Below are positions 1 to 7,870 of a stretch of DNA of 43,462 nt, in pieces. Where the stretch lies: assembly GCA_003557505.1 (NCBI GenBank), contig PWOH01000125.1, positions 1-43,462 on the forward strand, given 5' to 3'. Position 1 is the stretch's first letter; every line of letters starts with the position of its first letter. This DNA comes from Mollicutes bacterium (GTDB lineage: Bacteria; Bacillota_I; Bacilli_A; Izemoplasmatales; Izemoplasmataceae). The translations under genes were made by a program, and so were the position numbers. The notes beneath the pieces are model-generated. The model ran no database searches. It was not told where the DNA came from and worked only from the letters and a program-made list of their open reading frames with translations.

Positions 1-33
1 AAAAATGGAGCGATTGCTAAAACTTTACACTAA
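1..33 (+). CDS. C-terminal tail of a gene entering from the left (partial)
   Basis: Frame 1 is open from the first base and reads KNGAIAKTLH before a TAA at 31-33. A hairpin with a T-run follows immediately, as expected for the end of a plus-strand gene. Ten residues are too few to identify a family. It could also be chance, because any short frame may be open at a window edge. Confidence 0.35.
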   Translation, partial: KNGAIAKTLH

Positions 34-71
34 AAAACATTCACTACAGCATTTGTAGTGAATGTTTTTTT
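33..71. terminator. Bidirectional hairpin terminator
   Basis: The arms at 33-48 and 54-69 are complementary (core ACATTCACTACA / TGTAGTGAATGT). An A-run lies on one side and a T-run on the other, so the hairpin can end transcription from both directions. It sits between the putative plus-strand tail and the end of the minus-strand aminotransferase gene. Confidence 0.8.
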
Positions 72-91
72 ATAAGGAGAAATCTATCCGT

Positions 92-1405
92 TTACGCATT
101 TGCGTTATCGTTTTCATTGGATGATTCAGCACTTTTATCTGTGATTGTCTCATTCTCGGTTTCAACAATCGTATCAAGGACTTCTTTGACTCGCTTAGCA
201 AGTCCTTTAATTTTAGTAATTGGAATCGAACAAATCGCAACACGAAGGCCACCATAGACGTTGACAAAGAAAATATTGTGTTCTTTTAATTTTAGGTGCA
301 GCTCGTTTTTGACGACGTGATCATCAATGCGAATAGTCAGGAAAAAGCCTTCATGAAATGGATATAAGGGTAAGCCGACTTCTTCAGCCTCTTTTATCAT
401 TATTTTTGCACGTTTGGCAAGCAGTGCAACGTATTCATCTTTTTCGTTTAAATACGCTTGTTTGTTTTCTGGGTTAAGTGCGATATCACTAAAAGCGACC
501 ATACCACCGTTGTTGACAGTTGACCAAACACCACGTGCCGTATTCCCACAAGCATGTTTGAATTTTTTACGTCCTTTTTCGTTATTAGAGATTAACACTT
601 GTGCGCCAACGCGCATTCCATAAGCAGTTAAAGTTTTAGAAACAGAAAAAGCAATAACGGTTAGCACATTCTCATTCATCGCAGTGAATTTTTTAAAAAG
701 TTTCTTGTATTCATCTCCTTTTAGATTGAAATCAATATAAGCAACATCATGTAACAAGATAAAAGGGCCTTGTTCACTGAGTTTATTGATGAATTCCAAA
801 ACGTCATCCCATTCAGCTTCACTCATCGTGTAGCCTGTAGGATTTTGGCAAGGATCATTGATGAAGGCAAGCACTTTGCCTTGAGCTTTCATAACATTTG
901 TGCATGTTTCTTTGAATGATTCAAGGTTAAAGTGATCTCCTTCAAAGAGTTTGTAGTATTCCACAGGGGTGTTGTTTTCTTTAGCGATGGTTTTATAGGG
1001 TCCCCAGCCAATATCAGGGTGTATCACGGTTTCCCCGGGTGCCAAGGCATTTTTGGTAGTGGAAGAGAGGGCGCCGGTTCCTCCGGGTGTCGCAATCACA
1101 TCAGCGTCAATCTCTAAACCGACACTATCAAAGAGCCAGTGTTTTACCGCTAGCTGGTATTCAGGTGGACCAGCGATAGAAGAGGCGTATTTTGCCTTTT
1201 GGAAATCTGGCACTTTATCAAAAACACGATACACCGAATCAAACGTTAAAAACGCCTTGTCTTCTTTAAAATAGGTTCCGAATGCACCGTTGACAACATT
1301 CTCTTCACCATGCTTTTTTATTGCGGCGACTGCACCTTGTGCAGCTTCGAAAACGACATCAACAATTTCTTTTCCGTGAGATTGTTCGGAAATGAATTCT
1401 TTCAT
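92..1405 (-). CDS. Class I/II PLP-dependent aminotransferase
   Basis: This is a 437-residue fold-type I aminotransferase that moves an amino group between an amino acid and a 2-oxo acid. Visible PLP-site residues are Asn188 in NDPCQNPTGY, Asp220 and Tyr223 in LLHDVAYIDF, Lys257 (Schiff base) in SVSKTLTAYGMR, and Arg265. The length and motif order fit aspartate/aromatic aminotransferases. The acidic, Asn-rich C-terminal 25 residues look like a disordered tail. It is the last gene of the five-gene minus-strand operon, and its ATG shares one base with the stop of the PEP carboxykinase gene (TAATG), so translation is probably coupled. That pairing makes aspartate/oxaloacetate an attractive substrate pair, but specificity cannot be read from the sequence. 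Confidence 0.9.
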   Translation of the reverse strand: MKEFISEQSHGKEIVDVVFEAAQGAVAAIKKHGEENVVNGAFGTYFKEDKAFLTFDSVYRVFDKVPDFQKAKYASSIAGPPEYQLAVKHWLFDSVGLEIDADVIATPGGTGALSSTTKNALAPGETVIHPDIGWGPYKTIAKENNTPVEYYKLFEGDHFNLESFKETCTNVMKAQGKVLAFINDPCQNPTGYTMSEAEWDDVLEFINKLSEQGPFILLHDVAYIDFNLKGDEYKKLFKKFTAMNENVLTVIAFSVSKTLTAYGMRVGAQVLISNNEKGRKKFKHACGNTARGVWSTVNNGGMVAFSDIALNPENKQAYLNEKDEYVALLAKRAKIMIKEAEEVGLPLYPFHEGFFLTIRIDDHVVKNELHLKLKEHNIFFVNVYGGLRVAICSIPITKIKGLAKRVKEVLDTIVETENETITDKSAESSNENDNANA

Positions 1406-3042
1406 TACTGATCACCACTAAGGGTTGCGATGATTTTTTGAAGCGTTTTAGGGGCTTCTTCAGGTAATATATCTTCGCCTTTGAGTGACGCGATGAAATC
1501 GAGTCTTCCTTGCAGGCGAGTGGTTAAATTATTTAGGTATTTTTTATCGTCTGAGTCAACATCGAATCCTTTAAAAGGCATGTATTCAATACTTGATAAA
1601 CCGTTAAATGGTTCAAACGCTGTTTTTCCTTCGATAATCGCTTCAATCGCTTCTAGGGTTGTTGCTGGTTGGATTTTCTTGTTGTTGAAAAAGCCAGTAT
1701 TTATAATAAAACAAGCGACATTTTGATCACGGAATAACTTCTTAAAGTTTTCGTAATCATCCTTTAAGGGATATAATCGGAAAGGATTGGCATAGGGTAC
1801 AAAAGCTAATTTATTAGGGTCTGCACCTTCCTCGGCACTTGTTCTTTTCGTGGCGAGTGTGGCCCCAAGCGTAGAAGCTAAGGTAGGGTCATTAATTTTA
1901 AGTAGTGGGGGCAGTGTATCATCTTTCATAATCCAAAAAATTGAATTAAGTGGTTCACTGAATTTATAGGCGCGAGAAGGGGTCCAATATTTAGATTTGA
2001 TGGCGCGTCCATTTCCGTTACGAATATCTTCAGTAACCGGGACGACTAAGCCATCTTCATCCAGTGTCGCACCTACATTTTGCACGGTCAGTAGGAAGCG
2101 GTTATCCGGTGAATCGGTCGGATAATCTTGAACTTTATCAAAGTAAGAGGGTTCAAGACTGACAGAGTAGAGTTGTTCATTTTCGATGACAAATGCGTCA
2201 TCGTGTAAGACCTCAATGTCGTATTTTCCATCATGTTTTGCGTGAGTGATTGTACTTTTGCCACTGCCTGAAAGGCCAAAGACACTCATGATATAGGGGG
2301 GTTTGGAACCGCGCATGATTTTTTTGATGCCACCGTGTGCGGCAGTGAAATTTTGTCGTTTAGCGAGTGACCATGCCATCGTCAAGGTGGCTTTCTTGTG
2401 TTCACCAAAGTAGCGCAATCCAAATAGGGAAGCACAATTGTGATCACGATCAAAAAGCGCTAAACCCGTTTCAAAATTTTCCACATAATAATCAGGATCG
2501 CTGTAAAGGAGAATATCCCCTTCATTGAACTCGCGAGAATTATTGTAAGTATCAATCCATGTTTCATCCATGACTTGGAAATTTAACATCCATGAATAAA
2601 GGGTGTTCTCATACCCTTCCGGTATTAATAGATGGGCCCGAACGGAAAAGTCTTCATGGAGCCCAATCATTACCGTAGCATGATACATGGTAACGTCTCG
2701 TGAAGAGAAGAGGGCTTCACGTAAAATTTTAGCGAAGTCTTCTTTGTTTTTTTCATCGATGATTCGTCGTGCTTGTGCTTGACGGCCAGTGATAGCGCCA
2801 TCATTAAACAACAGGACTTTGGCATCAGCTGGTAAACCAAGGTCTTCACTTCGGTAAACCGGGAGGTCACTTTTGATGACCCCCGGTGAGTTTTGTGCTA
2901 AATAATAAGCCTCTTCAAGTGTATTTATTTTAATGACATTATTGCGGTGATAAGCAGTTTCTATCGTGCTACGAATACGGTTAAACATGTGCGGTGTTTT
3001 TCCGCCAATGTCGCTTCTTTTTAATTGATTTCTTGTCGCCAC
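1405..3042 (-). CDS. pckA: Phosphoenolpyruvate carboxykinase, ATP type (divergent)
   Basis: The enzyme interconverts oxaloacetate plus ATP and PEP plus CO2 plus ADP. It keeps the family landmarks in order: an oxaloacetate-site segment AITGRQAQ (cf. FTGRSPKD), Lys and His metal-ligand candidates in FGEHKKATLT and TAAHGG, a P-loop GLSGSGKS, an Asp-rich HDDAF, ATKRTSAEEG (cf. TAKLAGTERG) and INTGFF (cf. VNTGW). Overall it is diverged from the E. coli enzyme. The open frame extends to a TTG at 3051, but that codon abuts the AAAGGA Shine-Dalgarno. The GTG at 3042 lies 9 nt from it and gives VATRNQLKRS, so I prefer it (545 residues). It lies between leucine-type dehydrogenase and aminotransferase genes. 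In that context it may run toward PEP or make ATP from oxaloacetate. Confidence 0.88.
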   Translation of the reverse strand: MATRNQLKRSDIGGKTPHMFNRIRSTIETAYHRNNVIKINTLEEAYYLAQNSPGVIKSDLPVYRSEDLGLPADAKVLLFNDGAITGRQAQARRIIDEKNKEDFAKILREALFSSRDVTMYHATVMIGLHEDFSVRAHLLIPEGYENTLYSWMLNFQVMDETWIDTYNNSREFNEGDILLYSDPDYYVENFETGLALFDRDHNCASLFGLRYFGEHKKATLTMAWSLAKRQNFTAAHGGIKKIMRGSKPPYIMSVFGLSGSGKSTITHAKHDGKYDIEVLHDDAFVIENEQLYSVSLEPSYFDKVQDYPTDSPDNRFLLTVQNVGATLDEDGLVVPVTEDIRNGNGRAIKSKYWTPSRAYKFSEPLNSIFWIMKDDTLPPLLKINDPTLASTLGATLATKRTSAEEGADPNKLAFVPYANPFRLYPLKDDYENFKKLFRDQNVACFIINTGFFNNKKIQPATTLEAIEAIIEGKTAFEPFNGLSSIEYMPFKGFDVDSDDKKYLNNLTTRLQGRLDFIASLKGEDILPEEAPKTLQKIIATLSGDQ

Positions 3043-3062
3043 GTCAATCAATCCTTTCTAGT

Positions 3063-4184
3063 TTATTCGATATTCCACTTGAACTTTGGACGTGATTTGA
3101 CATAATCGCCACGCATCTTCAAGTTTTTCTCAATGCGTCTTTCCGCCATAATATTTGCGGCTTTATAGGTAGGAATATTTTCTTTCTCACTGATTTCAAA
3201 AATTTCAATTAACCGATCATAAATGCCTTCAGTGGTTTGAATAGCGGAAGGCTCATGATAACCAATCATTTCGTGATAAACATTGATGACACCACCGGCA
3301 TTAATCACAAAATCAGGTGCATATAAAATGCCTTTTTCTTCAAGCATCGGACCGTGTTTATCTTCATTTTTCAATACATTATTAGCGGCACCAGCTATGA
3401 CTTTAGCAGTTAGTTTAGGAATCGTTTCATCATTAAGTACCGCCCCGATTGCGTTTGGAGAGAAGATATCGATGTTCTTTTCAAAAATTTCATCTGGTTC
3501 CACAAAGTTCGCAAGTGGCATTAATTCTTTGAAAGTACGGATTTTCTCTTCATCGATATCGGTAAAGTAGATACGTTTGATATCATGTGATTTAAAATAT
3601 TGCACCATTTCTTGAACAACCGCACCAACACCTTGAAAACCGATGGTCAGTCCATCAAGATTATCTTGCTTGAATTTATGCTTAACCGCCGCTAACATCC
3701 CAACGTAAGTTCCCTTAGCAGTCAAAATCGTCGTTCTGCCTGCGCCTTTGCGTAAAACACCACTGACATAATCAGTTTCACGGTCCATAAATTCACAGTC
3801 AGTTAAGGTCATGTTCATGTCTTGCCCTGTATACACACGACCGTTTAAACTTTGAATATAGCGTCCGTATGAACGGAAGAACGCTTCGTTTTTCAATTTT
3901 TTAGGGTCCCCGATAATAACATTCTTACATCCACCGATGTCTAATCCGGCCGCAGCGTTTTTATACGTCATGCCACGCGCTAAGCGGGTTACATCATACA
4001 AAGCTTCTTCCTCAGAAGCATAATTGTAAAAACGTGTCCCTCCGCATGAAGGGCCTAAACGGGTATCGTGAATACAGGTAATGCCTTTAAGTCCGGTTTC
4101 TTTGTTATGAAAATAAATGATTTGTTCGAAACCATCATTTGTGTAACTGAAAACCTCGTTCGTAAACTCACTCTTTTTTTTCAT
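3063..4184 (-). CDS. Leucine/branched-chain-type amino-acid dehydrogenase
   Basis: This member of the Glu/Leu/Phe/Val dehydrogenase family catalyses NAD-dependent oxidative deamination of an amino acid to a 2-oxo acid plus ammonium. From the chosen ATG it has 373 residues. Substrate-site lysines are Lys75 in GMTYKNAAAG and Lys87 in LDIGGCKNVIIGDP. The family usually has GGGK there, so Cys86 is unusual. The Rossmann motif is IGFQGVGAVVQ near residue 190. The frame reaches back to 4226, but the ATG at 4184 has AAGGAG seven bases upstream and clears the upstream ptb stop, whereas 4226 would overlap ptb. Its neighbours ptb and buk match the Bacillus branched-chain amino-acid degradation locus, favouring leucine, valine or isoleucine as substrate. 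Confidence 0.88.
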   Translation of the reverse strand: MKKKSEFTNEVFSYTNDGFEQIIYFHNKETGLKGITCIHDTRLGPSCGGTRFYNYASEEEALYDVTRLARGMTYKNAAAGLDIGGCKNVIIGDPKKLKNEAFFRSYGRYIQSLNGRVYTGQDMNMTLTDCEFMDRETDYVSGVLRKGAGRTTILTAKGTYVGMLAAVKHKFKQDNLDGLTIGFQGVGAVVQEMVQYFKSHDIKRIYFTDIDEEKIRTFKELMPLANFVEPDEIFEKNIDIFSPNAIGAVLNDETIPKLTAKVIAGAANNVLKNEDKHGPMLEEKGILYAPDFVINAGGVINVYHEMIGYHEPSAIQTTEGIYDRLIEIFEISEKENIPTYKAANIMAERRIEKNLKMRGDYVKSRPKFKWNIE

Positions 4185-4209
4185 GTCTTTCTCCTTTGAA
4201 AGTTTTTTA

Positions 4210-5112
4210 TTATTGTAAATCCGCAACTAAAGCGGACAGTGCAATCGAATAAAATTTTGATTCCTTGGAGTCAGCTCTTGAGGTCAAGACAATTGGACAT
4301 TTAGCTCCAGCGATAACAGAAGCACTTTTCGCATTGGCTAAAAACATCATGGTTTTATAAAATACATTTCCGGCTTCAATGGCTGGCATTAACAATATAT
4401 CCAAATCACCAGCAATTGGTGATTGAATGCCTTTGTGGGCTGCTGCCTCTTTATTAATCGCATTATCAAGTCCAAAGGGACCATCAACAATGATATTCTT
4501 AATTATCCCTTTTTCACTACGTTTTTTTAGTTCATCCGCATCAAGGGTCGCTTGCATTTTGGGATTGACTTTTTCAACCGCTGCCACACAACCGACTTTG
4601 GGAGTTTTAATGCCAATTGCATTCGCAATAATCCCTGCGTTTTCAATGATTTCTTGTTTTTCATCGACATTAGGCGCAATATTCATCGCTCCATCACTCA
4701 TGAATAACAGTTTATGATAATTACTAGTTTCTATCACACTCACATGTGATAAGCGTCTTGAAGTTCGCAATCCTATGTCTTTATCTAACGCGGCTTTTAA
4801 AATAACAGAAGTATCCACATGCCCTTTCATTAAGAAATGTCCGGTGTTTTTACTGACGTGTTCAACCGCTTGCATACAAGCAGTTTTCGCATCGCTTACA
4901 TGATGAATTTCATAATCATCAGAATTAAGCCCTAAATTGTTAAACACGTCTAAAATCTTACGTTCATCTCCATAAAGGACAGCATTGACAAACCCTTCGG
5001 TTTTAGCCATTTCAACGGCTTCCATTACCGCGCTGTCCTCAGCGACAGCCACAACAATCGTCTTTTTTGTTTTTGTTTTTGCTAAATCAATTAAATCTTG
5101 CATGGTTTTCAT
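4210..5112 (-). CDS. ptb: Phosphate butyryltransferase
   Basis: Ptb exchanges CoA for phosphate on butyryl-CoA or branched acyl-CoA, giving the acyl phosphate used by butyrate kinase. The 300-residue protein has the length of the phosphate acetyl/butyryltransferase family. It shows the expected segments GHVDTSVILKA, LSHVSVIE, LFMSDGAMNIAP near residue 145, and VDGPFGLDNAI near 215. It starts 8 bases after the buk stop, with an AGGTGA ribosome site overlapping the end of buk. An in-frame ATG three codons on is an alternative start. Butyryl versus isobutyryl or isovaleryl preference cannot be judged, but the adjacent amino-acid dehydrogenase points to branched acyl groups. Confidence 0.95.
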   Translation of the reverse strand: MKTMQDLIDLAKTKTKKTIVVAVAEDSAVMEAVEMAKTEGFVNAVLYGDERKILDVFNNLGLNSDDYEIHHVSDAKTACMQAVEHVSKNTGHFLMKGHVDTSVILKAALDKDIGLRTSRRLSHVSVIETSNYHKLLFMSDGAMNIAPNVDEKQEIIENAGIIANAIGIKTPKVGCVAAVEKVNPKMQATLDADELKKRSEKGIIKNIIVDGPFGLDNAINKEAAAHKGIQSPIAGDLDILLMPAIEAGNVFYKTMMFLANAKSASVIAGAKCPIVLTSRADSKESKFYSIALSALVADLQ

Positions 5113-5120
5113 ATTGTCAC

Positions 5121-6191
5121 CTACTCATAAATTTTTGCGGTTTCTTCTTCACGTAATACACGCAAGGCACCAAGTGCCAATGATTCCATTTCATCTTCAC
5201 CGGGATAAACCAGTAATTTTGCAATAAAGTCCGTCCGTCTAGTAATCTCATCAACAAGCATTGGATCGTAAGCCAAACCACCAGTTAAGACAATCGCATC
5301 AACGTCACCTGCTAAGACCGTTGCGCCACTCCCGATTTCTTTGGCGATTTGATAACACATGACTTTATAAATGAACTCAGCGTCTTTGTCGCCGTTTTCA
5401 ATGCGCTTTTGAATCTCGTAACCATCATTGGTGCCAAGATAAGCGACTAATCCACCATTACCATAGTTTTTACGCTTGATTTCCTCTAAGGTATATTTTC
5501 CACTAAAAACCATTTTATACAACGGACCAATAGGCACTTGCCCGCTTCGCTCAGGAGACATCGGACCATCTCCATCAAGTGCGTTATTGACATCAACAAC
5601 CCGCCCTTTTTTGTGGATGCCTACACTAATTCCACCACCTAAATGCGCGATAATCATATTGAGAGATTTATAGGGTTTGTCTAAGTCCTTTGCTGCTTTA
5701 AGCGCAACTGCTTTTTGGTTTAAGGCATGAAACAAGGAATCTCTTTTAATCTCTGGCATACCAGTAAACCGTGCAATGTCATCCATCTCATCCACCGCAA
5801 CAGGGTCAACTATAAACGAAGGGATATTTTGTTTATCGGCAATTTCCTTAGCGATGACACACCCAAGATTTGAAGCGTGTTCGCCTCGTGGTGCCTTTTT
5901 AATATATTGAATCATTGCGTCATTGACCGCATACGTTCCTGATTCAATCGGTTTTAACATGCCACCGCGTCCAACGACAGCCGCAAGTTCATCAACAGTG
6001 ATATTTTCTTCTTGTAAAGTATTCAAGATCGCCTCTTTGCGAAAATCGTATTGATCGATAATTGATTTAAATGAGGAAATAGTTTCACTATCGTGACGAA
6101 TGGTCGTTTTAAAGACACATTCTTCCTCATTAAAAACAGCAATCTTCGTACTGGTAGAGCCGGGATTGATTGCTAGTATTTTTTTACGCAT
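5121..6191 (-). CDS. buk: Butyrate kinase
   Basis: Buk makes ATP plus butyrate (or a branched fatty acid) from the acyl phosphate. The 356-residue protein belongs to the acetokinase/ASKHA fold. It has the N-terminal phosphate loop AINPGSTSTK at 8-17, AVVGRGGMLKP, the AHLGGGISVG adenosine/phosphate segment and VLTGGLAYD near the C-terminus. It is the first gene of the minus-strand operon buk-ptb-dehydrogenase-pckA-aminotransferase. GGAGGA lies in front of its ATG, and about 30 nt of leader follows a cre-containing promoter. Genes for the 2-oxo-acid oxidation step that would feed it are not in the window. Confidence 0.96.
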   Translation of the reverse strand: MRKKILAINPGSTSTKIAVFNEEECVFKTTIRHDSETISSFKSIIDQYDFRKEAILNTLQEENITVDELAAVVGRGGMLKPIESGTYAVNDAMIQYIKKAPRGEHASNLGCVIAKEIADKQNIPSFIVDPVAVDEMDDIARFTGMPEIKRDSLFHALNQKAVALKAAKDLDKPYKSLNMIIAHLGGGISVGIHKKGRVVDVNNALDGDGPMSPERSGQVPIGPLYKMVFSGKYTLEEIKRKNYGNGGLVAYLGTNDGYEIQKRIENGDKDAEFIYKVMCYQIAKEIGSGATVLAGDVDAIVLTGGLAYDPMLVDEITRRTDFIAKLLVYPGEDEMESLALGALRVLREEETAKIYE

Positions 6192-6229
6192 AATGTCCTC
6201 CTATGATGGGTAATTTAACAACAATTTTG

Positions 6230-6258
6230 ATTATAACATGATAGCGTTTTCACAACAA
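6230..6258 (-). promoter_or_regulatory. buk operon promoter with a cre (CcpA) operator in the spacer
   Basis: On the minus strand TTGTTG (6258-6253) and TATAAT (6235-6230) are separated by 17 bases, and a TG at 6238-6237 gives an extended -10. The spacer begins with TGAAAACGCTATCA (6252-6239), which matches the cre consensus TGWAARCGYTWWCA at every position. A protein bound there would block RNA polymerase, so glucose-type catabolite repression of the operon is inferred. The rest of this 170-base gene-free stretch holds the tnaA terminator and A/T-rich sequence. Confidence 0.75.
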
Positions 6259-6341
6259 CACCCTAATCAAAAAAAGTTTACTTTCTTATATATTTTAATA
6301 TATTATGTTGTATTATTGTTTTACTTCGCGTCAAAAAAGAA

Positions 6342-6363
6342 AAAGCGCAAAAAATTGCGCTTT
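6342..6363 (-). terminator. tnaA terminator
   Basis: Stem AAAGCGCAA (6342-6350) pairs with TTGCGCTTT (6355-6363). Read on the minus strand the hairpin is followed by TTTCTTTTTTGA. It overlaps the last bases of the tnaA stop codon and separates tnaA from the downstream buk operon. Confidence 0.75.
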
Positions 6364-7747
6364 ATTTAATCGGTTGCATTTTGGCAGTAAAATGACGTAA
6401 AATTTGCGGTTCGTATGTAAATGTTAACCCTTTTAACTTTTTGCGGTCATTAAAAACTTTAATAACACCATCCGCAACGACTTTAAGGTGATTGTACGTA
6501 TACGTACGACGTGGAATGGTTAAACGCATAAACTGTAAAGGGGTATCAATGTTTTCATTGGTATCAGGATCGCGGCCCAGAAGTAGTGACCCAATTTCAA
6601 CGGCTCGAACGCCACTTTCAATATAAAGTGCATTGACAACGCTTTGAGCTGGAAATTGATCATAGGGAATATGAGGGGCAATGGCTTTGGCATCCACAAA
6701 AACAGCGTGTCCACCCGTTGGGTACTGAATAGGAACTCCAGCCTCACGTAATTGGTCACCTAAATATCGCACTTGATCAATACGATGTCTCAGATAATCT
6801 TCTTCGAGCCCTTCTTGTAATCCCACAGCGAGCGCCTCCATGTCACGCCCACTCATGCCTCCATAAGTTGGGAAGCCTTCCATTGGCACAATGGCACCTT
6901 GTACTTTTTTGAATAATTGCTCGTTGTCTTTAATGGCAATGATGCCGCCCATATTGACAAGCCCGTCTTTTTTGGCACTCATCAAGAAAACATCCGCCAT
7001 CGCAAAGACTTCTTGTGCGATTTCTAAAATCGAGTGATCTTGGTAGCCTTCCTCACGCATTTTCACGAAATAGGCGTTTTCAGAGAATCTAGCCCCATCG
7101 ATAATCACTGGAATACCATACGATCGCGCAATCTTTGCAGTTGCCTCTAAGTTTTCCATTGAAACTGGTTGTCCGCCTGCGGAATTGTTGGTGATTGTCA
7201 GGATAATACCCGCAATATTATCACTGCCTTTATCTTCAATGATACGTTTGAGTTTTTCGAGGTTAAAATTCCCCTTGAACGGATGATGTTTTGCTGTATC
7301 AAAACATTCATCTATAACACAGTCAATCGCTCTGGCTCCTGCGAGTTCCACATGCGCACGTGTCGTATCAAAATGCATGTTAGAGATAAAACTCATGCCT
7401 TTTTTATGGACGAATTGTGGCAACACGACTTGTTCAGCTCCGCGTCCTTGGTGGGCTGGGATAAAGTATTGATAATTGGTGATGTGTTTAACGACACTTT
7501 CTAAGCGATAAAAACTCCGTGAGCCAGCGTAGGCTTCATCGCCTTGCATCAAAGCGCCCCATTGCGCTTGCGACATTGCGCCAGTTCCAGAATCCGTTAA
7601 TAAATCTATGTATACATCCTCACTTTTCAGTGCGAAAGGATTGTATCCAGCGTTTTTAAGCAATTTGATTCTTTTGGTTTTGGGGATTTCTCTGATTGGT
7701 TCAACCATCTTAATTCGGTAAGGTTCAGCCTTGTAATTTTGGTTCAT
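6362..7747 (-). CDS. tnaA: Tryptophanase (tryptophan indole-lyase)
   Basis: The enzyme splits tryptophan into indole, pyruvate and ammonium in the cytosol, using PLP. The 461-residue protein aligns throughout with the beta-eliminating lyase family, which also contains tyrosine phenol-lyase. The two can be told apart here. Asp127 (HFDTTRAH), Ile in RAVEIGS and His452 (LRHFTAKM) are the tryptophanase residues, where tyrosine phenol-lyase has Thr, Arg and Phe. The PLP lysine is Lys260 in MSAKKDG. A GAGAGGA ribosome site precedes the ATG. The gene has its own promoter and terminator, and no TnaC-like leader peptide or tryptophan permease is adjacent. Catabolite control is likely (cre at 7803-7816). 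Confidence 0.93.
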   Translation of the reverse strand: MNQNYKAEPYRIKMVEPIREIPKTKRIKLLKNAGYNPFALKSEDVYIDLLTDSGTGAMSQAQWGALMQGDEAYAGSRSFYRLESVVKHITNYQYFIPAHQGRGAEQVVLPQFVHKKGMSFISNMHFDTTRAHVELAGARAIDCVIDECFDTAKHHPFKGNFNLEKLKRIIEDKGSDNIAGIILTITNNSAGGQPVSMENLEATAKIARSYGIPVIIDGARFSENAYFVKMREEGYQDHSILEIAQEVFAMADVFLMSAKKDGLVNMGGIIAIKDNEQLFKKVQGAIVPMEGFPTYGGMSGRDMEALAVGLQEGLEEDYLRHRIDQVRYLGDQLREAGVPIQYPTGGHAVFVDAKAIAPHIPYDQFPAQSVVNALYIESGVRAVEIGSLLLGRDPDTNENIDTPLQFMRLTIPRRTYTYNHLKVVADGVIKVFNDRKKLKGLTFTYEPQILRHFTAKMQPIK

Positions 7748-7779
7748 TGTATCAGTCCTCTCTTAAGTTATCCATGCCT

Positions 7780-7816
7780 ATTATACATGAAAGCATAAAA
7801 AATGAAAACGCTAACT
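7780..7816. promoter_or_regulatory. tnaA promoter overlapped by a cre operator
   Basis: On the minus strand TTTTCA (7808-7803) and TATAAT (7785-7780) are 17 bases apart, about 33 bases upstream of the tnaA ATG. TGAAAACGCTAACT at 7803-7816 (plus strand) fits cre consensus TGWAARCGYTWWCA except for the last base and covers the -35 element. Repression of tnaA by a CcpA-type regulator is inferred. The same site lies upstream of the divergent oxidoreductase promoter. Confidence 0.65.
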
Positions 7817-7837
7817 TAAAGAGTTTTTCATCAACCA

Positions 7838-7846
7838 TGCTATAAT
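7838..7846 (+). promoter_or_regulatory. Extended -10 promoter of the oxidoreductase gene
   Basis: TGCTATAAT ends 24 bases before the ATG at 7871 and matches the extended -10 consensus. No good -35 is present at the normal distance. Confidence 0.5.
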
Positions 7847-7870
7847 AGGGGCACAAAAAGGAGGGCACGT

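Noticed and set aside
3043-3051. TTG at 3051 as the pckA start
   Set aside because: It abuts the AAAGGA ribosome site with no spacing; the GTG at 3042 is at the right distance. The effect is only three residues, so it remains possible.
4185-4226. Extended start of the dehydrogenase at 4226
   Set aside because: It lies inside ptb, and the ribosome site AAGGAG falls downstream of it, in front of the 4184 ATG.
6362-7747. Tyrosine phenol-lyase
   Set aside because: Thr, Arg and Phe expected at the three specificity sites are Asp, Ile and His here, the tryptophanase set.
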